Shown here: one piece after another, positions 54,994 through 64,000 of the stretch | How the letters are laid out: every line of letters starts with the position of its first letter | Numbering within the stretch: position 1 is the first letter of the stretch | Assembly (NCBI GenBank): GCA_009869945.1 | Contig: WIXG01000143.1 | Location: 62,001-126,000 of the forward strand | DNA length: 64,000 nucleotides | Direction of reading: 5' to 3' | DNA from: Mesaphorura yosii | Taxonomy: Eukaryota > Arthropoda > Collembola > Poduromorpha > Tullbergiidae | Notes under the pieces: generated by a model | Told to the model about the DNA's origin: nothing | The model's input: only the letters and a program-made list of their open reading frames with translations | Databases searched by the model: none | Program-made: the position numbers and the translations under genes

Positions 54994-57900
54994 TTAAAAT
55001 TGCAGAATTTGGTTGATCCAATGCCTAAATTCCGTAATTCTTGTATACACGCCAGGTTGATTAGGTTCAGCTGTTGATAATAAAATGTTCATTAAACACG
55101 ATCCGCTGAGTTGTCATTACTGGCTATAACTGCAACTCACCACAACCAATTCCCCAAGATATTACGCCTCCGAGGACCCATCTATCGTCCTCATCTCTCT
55201 GTAGAACCATTGGGCCACCTGAATCACCCTCGCAGGAGTCTTTGCCGCCATTTCTCCATCCAGCACAGATGAATATGTTAGGAATGTGCTCAATATATCC
55301 TACAATTTAATCAAAGTTTAAACACTATATCATGCTTTGAAGTTGGAAATGTGATTGCACGATTGTACAATAGAAATGAGAACTCACCGGCAGCTCTGTA
55401 CATCGACTCACACGCTTCATTAGTTATAATTGGAACTGGTACTTCCTGCAATCTTGAAGGCAGTGGTCCATCCTCGTAGAGTCGGCCCCACCCTGCAAAA
55501 ACAAAGTTTCCATTATGCAAAACTCTTAAATCAAACCAAACTGCTCACAGGTTAAGCTCAGCTTACCAGTCACGTAAGCCGTTTTCCCGATGTAATCAGC
55601 ATCCCGGTCAGGAACACAAATGGGGACAATGTTAGGTTGGAATACGACAGGCTCATAGAATCGTAGCAAGGCCAAGTCATACTCGAATGTCCGTGCGTCG
55701 AATTGTGGGTGCGTGGCCACAATTTGTACGCGTCTCTCTACGTAACCGTAAGGTTCCTTTTCCTCGGACAAGTCAAATTCCCCTATTCGGAGCAACAAGT
55801 CGGTTGGTGGAACCCTGAAACACAAACCGACCGTTTAAAATGCTAAAGCAATTAAGGACAGAATGACGGAATTATACTTTTCAACACAATGTGCAGCAGT
55901 GATGGCCCAATTCTCGTTCAACAAGGCTGCACCGCATTTGTGGAGGTAGGTTGATGTTCTCCATTGCCTCAACGAAATCTATATCGACGTAAAACCAGTT
56001 ATCCGATGGGTCTTCGAAATATTACTCGGCTACATTTCAATTATTTTTACCTGCCACGGCCACTTTCCATAGGTGGCTTCTTTTCCTCCAACGATTCTCG
56101 AAGTTGGGAAGAAACGTCGTCCACAAACTGCAGAAAAAGAAACCAGATACAAATTATTAACATCGGGTGGTGTGTGGAGATCCTATCTTACTTTTGCGAA
56201 AGTCACTGATCAGCAGAGTTCCGTTTTCAGTGAAAAATGTTTCGTCTGGCAAGAGAGTGCCGTTGACCATGACAGTTTCATTGCCAGGCACGGCCACGGA
56301 TGATTCGTTCACTGCTGGTATGGGAGTGGTTTGCTTCACGCCGAAGTCATCAACTTCGTTCGTCGGTTTGGTGCTTGCGCCAGGCCCCGGCGTCACACTT
56401 GAAGTTGGTTCTTGTGGACCTGAAGTGGATGATGAGCCAGGTGCACTGGTTGGCGTTGGGATGAGTTGGGTTACACTCCCAACTCCTGCTGGTGCAGAGC
56501 TCACCGCCGAAACTGAGGATGAGTGAGTCTCAATTGGAGCGCCGACGGTTGAGGACAGATTTCCGAAAACGGTGGACTGGCTAGTTTGCGAGCTGACGGA
56601 GGAGACCGAAGACAGTGTTGTCGTCACTTGTCCAACGGTGCTGGTCACCACTCCAACTACTTCAGGAATGCCCCCAAAAATGCCAGTTGGCTTTGAAGCG
56701 GGAGCGCTGCCCTCATCGTTGGCTCCTGCCGTGGCATCAGGCAATGCATCAGTCGATTGGGCTGGCATAGTTTCGGATACACTTGGTCCCGAGTCGGTGG
56801 AAGGCTCGAGCATGCTTGTGCTGGACATGCCCTCAGAAGGCTCGATTGGCTGCGGTTCAGTGGACGGAGCTGGTGCCACTTCGGATGGAGACGGTTCAAC
56901 TGAGGGTTCAACTGGAGCTGATGAGGCAGATGAAGACACAGATGAAATGAGGTCAGACGCGGAGCTTGTGAGAGTTGCTTGAGACTCAACTGAAGACTGC
57001 ACAGTCGTCTGACTTTGAATTGATGAAATTATGGTTGACTGGCTTCCGACAATGGGAGACGACGAGCTGATCGCTTCAGAAATTGACGTGATAATGCTGG
57101 GTTGCTCAGTCACAGGTTTGCCGATGACTTCTGAGGGAAGACCAGAAGCACCTGACGACTGGCTGGCAATGCTACTTAAGATGGTTCCTTGATCCTGGAT
57201 GGAGGAGACAGCTGTTTGTTGACTCGACAGCGAAGACTGCGCAACGCTAGCGGCAGACTGCTGATTCTCAATCACAGTAGTCAGGCCTGGAAGTACTCCT
57301 TGAATTCCTGGAACGACACTTGACAGTGAACTGCTGATTGTCGGTGCCACGGATGTTGCAGTCTGAGATCCACCAGCGATTCCCGTTGAGAGCATTTCCG
57401 AAATGCTTGTGGGAACTTGACTCACTGTTTCCAGCGAAGTCAGGGACGACGACTGTGTTGACACTTGGCCAACTGAGGAAACCTAACATTTGATGTCGAA
57501 TATTAGAAATGCTTAACTACCTGAAACCTTAATTGCAACCTACAACTTACCAAAGACTCAGTCACGGTTGGAGCAACTGAAGACGCCACGTTCGATCCGG
57601 TAGCCAATGATTGGGATAATGTTTCGGAGCCGGACGTGAGCGGGGCTGTTTGACTTTCCACTGAAGTAGGCAACAAAGTGCTAGATGACTCGCTTGGTGC
57701 GACTGGTTCTTCTGCGACTGCCTGCTCCGGATTTGGAGGCGGTGGATTTTCTTCTGGACCCTGTGTGGGTTGAATGACAGCTGAGGTTGGTGTTGGCGCA
57801 ATTTCTGACGCGCTGCTGGATGGAAGGCCAGGGTACGCGATGGACGGAGTAGATTGAGACTCTGAAGACGGAAGTGACGGGAAGCCAGACGGGAAGGCAG

Positions 57901-60900
57901 TTGGAAAGCCACTGGGTAAGCTTGAGCTCTGAGTTGGCAAGAGTGTCGACAAACTTGCGATTGTACTTGATTGGGTTGTGCTAGAGGCGATCGCACTCAG
58001 AGAACCTGTGCTCGACGCGATGGAGCTAAAGGAACTAGTGCTGGACGCAATTGAGCTTAGAGTGCTCAGGGAGCTGGTGCTTGAAGCAAGAGAACTGAGA
58101 GAACTTGTGCTCGACACGACTGAACTCAGCGAGGCAGTGCTAGAAGCAATTGAACTAAGCGAGCTGGTGCTTGATGCAATTGAAGTCAATGAAGCAGTAC
58201 TTGACGCGACGGAGCTCAGAGAAGCAGTGCTTGACGCAATTGAACTGAGCGATTCAGTGCTCGACACGGCAGAACTCAGCGAGGCGGTGCTGGAGGCAAT
58301 TGAACTGAGCGATTCCGTGCTTGACACAACGGAGCTCAGTGAGGCGGTGCTGGAGGCAATTGAACTGAGCGATTCCGTGCTTGACACAACGGAGCTCAGT
58401 GAAGCGGTGCTGGACACGACGGAACTGAGCGACTCGGTGCTCGAGACAACGGAGCTCAGTGAGGCGGTGCTGGAGGCAACTGAACTGAGCGACTCGGTGC
58501 TGGATACAACAGAGGTCAAGGACGCGGACGCGGTGTTGGACGCGACTGAGCTGAGCGATTCCGTACTAGACACAACCGAGCTGAAGGATTCAGTGCTTGA
58601 CACGACCGAACTCAAGGAGCTGGTGCTAGAGACCACAGAAGTCAGCGAACTGGAGGACGCCTCGATTACACTTGACGAGCTTCCCAACATATCTGATACC
58701 GATGACGACACTGATGGTGTGACAGTGGATGATTGTTGGATTGTTGAGCTGCCAGATTGCCCAATTGATGAAAGTGACGAGGTGGCCCCAATAACTTGAG
58801 ATGGATTAAATGACGGAAATCCGGGGAATCCGGATGAGCTGCTCGATGAAGGGCTGTCGGCTTGGCCGTCGCCTGCTGGTGAAGGAGTGATGCTGGACGA
58901 GCCTTCTTCTGGTGGTGCCGAACCTGGAAGTTAGACAGAGGGGTAAGTGTGGAATCGAATCGACGTTGAGACGAAACAAACCGAAAACTACAACGCAGAA
59001 GCTGACGATAAAACGATTTTCGTAATGAATTGAAAACGAAACGTTTTGTATTAGAATTAGGCTTCTTTTTTTGTGTAAAAACACAGTACAGGAGGAGAAC
59101 TCCGACAGAGCAGTCGACGAATTGATTTAAGTGACAAATTGACTGAATACAACTAACTAAACTGAATAAATTATTCCTGTACTTGTAAATGGTGACCGTG
59201 GGTTCGACATCATTTTTTGGCCCTTTCGACCCGGATATTGACGGAACGGCACCCTTTACAGGTATGAGAGGCGACTAAAGCCTCAAACAGTAAGACACGT
59301 ATGAGGTCACACCAACTGAAACTACAAGATACAGAATCTCTTACTAGGTGCTCCGGTAGTCGTGAAGTTCAGTTGCGGAAATGGAGTCGTACTCAGAGTT
59401 GTGAAGTTCAGCATTGGAAACGGAGTCGTGCTAAGCGTCGTAAAATTGATCATTGGGAATGGAGTCGTGCTCAACGTAGTGAAGTTGATTTGAGGAAACG
59501 GGGTCGTGCTCAGCGTAGGAAATTGAGGAAATATCGTCGAGGAACTTGGTGGCTGCTCTGGATCGTTCACTAGAATCCAGCACATCAGAGTTTAAGAATC
59601 TTTAGGCTTGAAACCATTAGAAAATTTTCTTCGGCATCTAAACCTTACCTGCACCACCGCTTGAGGGAGTTGATGATGTTGATGGTGGGAACAGAGTTGG
59701 AAAGCCTGGAAATAACGGTGGTTTGGAGGAGGCGGGCGTCTCCTCATCTGCAGAAGGTGGATTTGCAGTCGAGGACGTGGTGACTGGTGGGAACAGCGTT
59801 GGGAAACCAGGGAACACTGGTTTTGGCGGGGCTGGGGACATTTCCTCATCGGCAGCAGGTGGATTTACAGTTGATGACGTCGTAGGCGGTGGGAACAAAG
59901 TTGGGAAGGCTGGAAACATTGGTTTCGGTGGTTTCGGTGGTGCTGGCATGCTCTCCGATCCACCAGCATTTTCTTCGTCAGCGGACGGTGGGCTTGAGGT
60001 CGAACTTGTGCCTCCAATGCCAGGAATTTGGTTGGCTCCTGGGATTTGTTCAGCTCCGGCAGGAAGACTAGGCTGTTGACCCGATCCCTGTCCAGGAAGG
60101 CTGGGTTGTTGTCCTGACCCTTGATCCGGCAAGCTGGGTTGTTGACCCGATCCTTGTCCAGGTAAGCTGGGCTGTTGACCCGATCCCTGTCCAGGAAGGC
60201 TGGGTTGTTGTCCTGATCCTTGACCCGGCAAGCTCGGTTGTTGACCCGATCCTTGTCCAGGAAAGCTGGGTTGTTGACCAGATCCTTGGCCAGGAAAGCT
60301 GGGCTGTTGACCAGATCCTTGGCCAGGCAAACTTGGCTGCTGTCCTTCACCTTGCCCAGGCACGCTAGGTTGCTGCCCACCTTGACCTGGCAGGTTTGGC
60401 AATTGTCCAGGTATTTGTGGGACTCCACCCTGGCCTGGTTGCTCTGGAGCCGGTTGTTGACCGTCTGCCTTAATACCTTCCATGTTGCAGCAACTTCCGA
60501 AGTAGAAGCGGTCGATGCATGTTCCGAGATGGGTTCCATTAGCCTTAGTTGAGAGTTGAATCGAAATTAATGGTAAACCAGACACAAAACGCAAGCATGC
60601 GATTTAGCTTCACTCAAACTTTATGACAGTCTCTCGATTGAGTGTGAAAATCTCTATAATAGAACGGCATGCGAGGTCGAGAAAGAAACGTACTTTCATG
60701 CAGTCCCAGGCGAACATGCAAACTCCAGTCAATCCAGAATCCATACTTTGACACGGTAATTGCCGAATATTTCGCCCCAGAGCATCTGTTTAAAACGAAA
60801 TGTATGAATTGACGTCCTCGGATGTCCGGCCAAAGTACAGGGTGCCAAATAATTAGTGACCCCTACCCTTCAGCCGATTCTTGGAGATGTGGACATGTGT

Positions 60901-62517
60901 TATACATCATTCGAAAGCTTATGTTCAAGCTGCTTTACATCCAAAATTTCAGACAAATCGGACCATGCGTTCCAAAGTTATGACCGTTTTTGTGACAATA
61001 ACGTGAATCGCTCATTGCGTCTCTTTCTGTTTCTTATCCGGTGTCAAATCCATGCGCGGTCATCAACTTAACTGGAGAAATGCAGTTCCTGAGCATTTAT
61101 CTGTGAACATGTGCCGATTAAAGTCATGGGGAACACAACTGGTGATACGGAAGAGCGTGATGTCATGCTCTGGCGTGGAAAGAGGCACTGGTTGCAGGAT
61201 CAGCTTTCACCACACTTTTCTCGAGGACTGAGACGAAGACTTCCTGCATTTCGCCTGTGCCGACTCATTTCTTGCTTATGTGAAGCGAATGCCTAATCAT
61301 CAAACAGCGACATGCGTCACCATTAAAGGGAGACACAATGAGCGATTTTCACAAAACGGGCATAACTTTAGAACGCGTGGTCCGATTTGTCTGAAATTTT
61401 GGGTGTAAAGCAGCTTGAACATAGCTTTCGAATGATATGTAACACATATGCCCACATCTCCAAGAATCGGCTGAATGGTAGGGGTTACTAATTATTTGGC
61501 ACCCTGTACATGTAAATAGAATAGCTTGATTATTTCCGTGACTGAGTAGCCCGTAGTTAGTTTATGCAGCCCTGCAACACAAATTCAGTAGTACGAGATC
61601 TATTGAACACAGACTCTTGCCGTTAATTAATAATTGATAGTAATAGTCATCTGGTGTTCTCGAATTTCAAATTGAGAACCGGACTCATTATTTAATACCG
61701 GCTTAGCATTAGTATTCGGAAAGCTACCTCGTGATTAAATAAAATTCTCATTTTGCCATTCTTCAGGTGGTCAGAGTCGGCATCAGAAACTGAAACCTGC
61801 AATATTGACTTTGACTGTGACCCAGTTTGAGCTCGGAAAACGAGGATTTTTATAACTCGTTTTTAATGAGATTATAACATAAAAATATTATGCATTCAGG
61901 GTGACCTGGTTAAAACTTCTGTAAGATTACGACTCTGACTCTGGCTCACTTTCTGAGAAACAAGCGCAGTGAGTACGTGGATGACGTCGGCGTACCGCCG
62001 GGTTTCGCTTTGAGGTGAGTGAAAGATGGGAAACGCAATCTTGCACTCTCGTGTATGGATCATCCTCATCCTCACGTTTATGCGAAATCATAAATTTATA
62101 TCGCCTTTGTCATACTCCTAATTATAAATTTTAATTTGGTGCATCGAGCCTGCTAGTCGCAGGCAGCAGAGCGATAGTGAGCCGTGGGGTCGGTACCGTA
62201 ATGGAAGTCGTTAAACTGAATCCCATTTGTGTATTCTAAATATGGACACGCATAAAATTTGCGACGGTTCACTTGCCATGGATTGAATACGCCAAAAATG
62301 GAAAGGTTTTTGATTCAATTTATGGCCGGGGAAGGTGGCCTGATTGCCTAATTTGCAGGCACCGTGAATTGGCACAGAGCTTACCTCGGATGTAGTAAGG
62401 TTTTAGGAGTCGTGCCCGTTTTTGGAACGGCACCGTTGACCCAGATGCCTGCTCAGGTACGAACAGCGTCGCAATCGCGAGGCACAAGGCAGCAGCAGCC
62501 CATACTGGCCGAATCAT
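54994..62517 (-). CDS. Protease E: giant Stubble-like serine protease with long repetitive linker
   Basis: This is a secreted S1A endopeptidase. Minus-strand exons are 62517-62385, 60785-60694, 60543-59649, 59569-59345, 58923-57551, 57482-56192, 56127-56051, 55978-55878, 55814-55567, 55492-55388, 55299-55141 and 55070-54994, giving 1,591 residues with every phase consistent. The signal peptide is [19 protein letters not shown]. The knot has Cys56, 67, 73, 84, 93 and 94 ([11 protein letters not shown]). Then come ten [11 protein letters not shown]-type units, three Pro-rich [10 protein letters not shown] units, four LSTTPFP units, and about 880 Ser/Thr-rich residues including many SSTxSLSSxx units. 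Activation would follow Arg1347 (TSR|IVGG). The triad is His1392, Asp1442 and Ser1540; [11 protein letters not shown] keeps the trypsin-type Asp. [17 protein letters not shown] and WINQILQF at the C-terminus place it in a well-conserved Stubble-like subgroup that includes, as I recall, Drosophila lint; that name is tentative. Confidence 0.88.
57960..58655 (-). repeat. Coding minisatellite: 10-residue [10 protein letters not shown] units in protease E
   Basis: Roughly two dozen 30-bp units encode SSTxSLSSxx. Several are arranged as near-identical 60-bp pairs, for example near 58280-58400. The near-identity of neighbouring units suggests recent unequal exchange. The repeat creates a long open frame on the opposite strand, which I regard as an artefact. 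Confidence 0.85.
59358..59513 (-). repeat. Four 13-residue LSTTPFPxxNFTT units in protease E
   Basis: Four 39-bp units fill most of one exon. Three contain an NFTT N-glycosylation sequon between Thr/Pro stretches, and the fourth ends likewise in NFTT. Confidence 0.85.
59660..59985 (-). repeat. Three Pro-rich FPTLFPP units in protease E
   Basis: Three imperfect units of about 32 residues contain a DEE acidic start, PPKP, a [12 protein letters not shown]-type core and TTSST. They follow the Gln-rich repeats within the same exon. Confidence 0.75.
60064..60390 (-). repeat. Ten [11 protein letters not shown] units (33-bp coding repeat) in protease E
   Basis: Ten tandem units read PGQG(S/E)GQQPS(L/F), the first one residue shorter and one with PDQG. 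The motif resembles the PGQGQQ repeats of wheat high-molecular-weight glutenins, presumably by convergence. It lies directly after the knot domain. Confidence 0.88.
60838..61030. repeat. Left terminal inverted repeat of the MITE
   Basis: This pairs with 61325-61506 in inverted orientation. Shared blocks include CAGCCGATTCTTGGAGATGT and AAAATTTCAGACAAATCGGA. The inner edge is approximate. Confidence 0.8.
61325..61506. repeat. Right terminal inverted repeat of the MITE
   Basis: This is the inverted partner of the left repeat, with point differences and small indels suggesting an old insertion. Confidence 0.8.
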
Positions 62518-64000
62518 CTTCGTAATGGCTGCTGGAAGGTCGCTGTATTCTCGGGGAATTGTAAGGGAAGAGTGCCGGTGGGATTTAGGAATTTGGCACG
62601 GCGCAGGTCAGAAGCCCTCAAATGTTCACCACCTCGTTCAGGTACTGAAACTATGCCACGCCAAGTGGGCCGTTAAGTTTCCATTTTCTGTAATTATGCA
62701 AACAAGGATGACGTGTTATCGGAAATCGAGCTTGTACCGTATCGTCTGAAGATGATTCGAAGGGTACATTCATCCCAACAGATTACAGTTCAGGATTGTA
62801 AATACCTTGAACTCCATCAATGGCAATGACAATGACAATGACACTGACAATGACAGAGGTACCTGAACTGCGAGTGCGAATTGTTACGACGGGCAATAAA
62901 TCTGAACCAACTTGAAGTGGTGTTTATGACTTTTGTTTTGAGAAAGGCCAGTTACAAAAGTATCCTGCCCTGTCCTGCTTTGACTGCGATGCAGCCAGTT
63001 TACGACGCGAAGAACATAAATAAAGATAAAAATACGAGAATTGTTAAGAATGAGACGAAATTTTGTGCCTTGCACGCAGCCCAAGTCATTCGCCATCGAA
63101 GCCATCGCCAAGTACTCGGTTGATTACTTTATGCTATGCTGATACCGTTACTCGTCTCAACAACCAGTTTATTACACGGCAGGCTGGGGAATTTTGTGTC
63201 TGTTATGCTGCAGAATGCAAAGTCAAGTCCAAGTGAAGATTATTTCATTATGATTATGATTATGACTTTTCATAAGTTTCCGTATTTGGCGTTTGGTTCG
63301 GCTTCAACCGTTGATTAGCGCCTGGCTACTAATTTATGTTCGTTTCTCATTCTCACGCAGCTCCACCACAAAACGTGAACGACTGACTGGCTCAAGGTGA
63401 GTAAAAGCACACAAAAAATTTCAACCGCATTGCATGCAACGAAAATCTTTGGCGAATCTGCAATAATAGGTCTTTGAACCCCTCCGTGCACTTGCAACAC
63501 GCAAAATTCCTCGTAAATTGCACGCTTGGGCCTACCTTTGTGCTCCAGGAACAAGAATTTGGCGTCTGTCTCACTTGACCACGTTTGATTTTGCGTCTCT
63601 CGGCTCAGTCGCACGGCTGGATAAAATCTCACTGCGGAAGGAATGTCACCGGCTTGTCTCGCCGTATCTGCTGGACAGGAAGCGCGCACTTCACTGAATT
63701 CTCCAAAGTACTTTCGATGATTTTGATCTAGGAGTCCATCGCACTGCCACTGCCACCTTGATCGAAGTTAGGTTTCGGTGAATCGCGACCGCACTGTGCA
63801 CTGAAACTGAACGAGCTAGCTGCACCTTTGCTGTTGATCGAGTCTGGCCGTATCTCGAATTGTATCTTAAGAGCTGCCTGGTTTGGTTTTGAATCGCCGA
63901 CAGGTAGCCCAGAGTGTAGAGAAGATATTTTCCCTCTTCCTCCTCTTGTGTGAACCCTGACAGGCACAACAACATTTACTTACACTGTACTCCGTCTCCG
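62518..64000. other. 5' flank of protease E
   Basis: No supported coding exon was found. The stretch contains a short CAATGA repeat. An acceptor-like site on the minus strand near 63952 (gcctgtcag) might mark a 5' UTR exon of protease E, but this is speculative. Open frames near 63700-63975 have no recognised motif. Confidence 0.5.
62824..62854. repeat. (CAATGA)n short tandem repeat
   Basis: About five hexamer units, one imperfect, lie upstream of protease E. Confidence 0.65.

Larger units (their letters stand above)
60838..61506. mobile_element. Non-autonomous Tc1/mariner-type element (MITE) in intron 1 of protease E
   Basis: The element is 669 bp, starts CAGGGTGCCAAATAATTAGT and ends with the inverted copy. 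It is flanked by TA on both sides (60836-60837 and 61507-61508), the target duplication of the Tc1/mariner superfamily. Inverted repeats of roughly 180-190 bp match with scattered differences. The core has no transposase-like frame. It lies in the 1.6-kb first intron of protease E, outside all exons. Confidence 0.85.

Noticed and set aside
57978-58799. A 273-codon open frame on the plus strand, rich in VLDTTELS units
   Set aside because: It is the complement of the Ser-rich repeat of protease E. Tandem repeats whose length is a multiple of three keep all frames open. The minus-strand frame connects through valid splices to a protease, and this one does not.
60064-60390. Regularly spaced repeats that could suggest a CRISPR-like array
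   Set aside because: The units are contiguous 33-bp coding repeats without spacers, within an exon of an animal gene.

Overview
This is a eukaryotic, animal window, almost certainly from an arthropod. Genes are split by GT-AG introns, many only 50-90 bp long. AATAAA poly(A) signals follow several stops. The gene set is metazoan and partly arthropod-type: a Distal-less homeobox gene and a family of Stubble/filzig-like secreted trypsins. I cannot name the species; a non-insect pancrustacean would fit. All gene models below were built by hand by joining splice sites in phase. They are predictions without transcript support.

Layout. 1-9.1 kb, minus strand: the 3' part of Distal-less, including the complete homeodomain, with a 7-kb intron; the gene runs off the left edge. 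11.3-18.8 kb, plus strand: three housekeeping genes in tandem. They are a short ribophorin II (oligosaccharyltransferase subunit), an intronless RABL6 (Rab-like GTPase), and the nine-exon LRRC40 (leucine-rich repeats) starting about 150 bp after the RABL6 poly(A) signal. 19.1-34.5 kb, minus strand: three multi-exon trypsin-like serine proteases (called A, B and C here) with an unrecognised small secreted-protein gene between A and B. 34.5-42.2 kb: a long stretch with no convincing gene. 42.2-46.4 kb, plus strand: Enhancer of Polycomb. 48.4-53.9 kb, plus strand: a filzig-like protease. 55.0-62.5 kb, minus strand: a giant Stubble-like protease (called E) with about 1,240 residues of low-complexity repeats between its knot domain and its catalytic domain. 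A 669-bp Tc1/mariner-type MITE sits in the first intron of E.

The main theme is the cluster of five serine proteases (A, B, C, filzig-like, E) within 44 kb. All five keep the His-Asp-Ser triad, an Arg activation site before IVGG or IIGG, and the Asp that gives trypsin-like specificity. Four have a six-cysteine disulfide-knot domain near the N-terminus, and the fifth (B) has only a partial one. They differ mainly in the linker between knot and protease: Tyr/Ser/Pro-rich in A, short in B and C, Thr-rich in the filzig-like protein, and long perfect repeats in E. The relatives of these proteins act on the cuticle or other apical extracellular matrix. Enhancer of Polycomb lies inside the protease interval and belongs to chromatin (NuA4/TIP60), so it is probably there by chance.

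The most unusual points are the 290-residue ribophorin II, which has the size of yeast Swp1 rather than of the usual ~630-residue animal protein; the glutenin-like [10 protein letters not shown] repeats of protease E; and the possible operon-like or trans-spliced arrangement of RABL6 and LRRC40. No tRNA, rRNA or CRISPR array was recognised.
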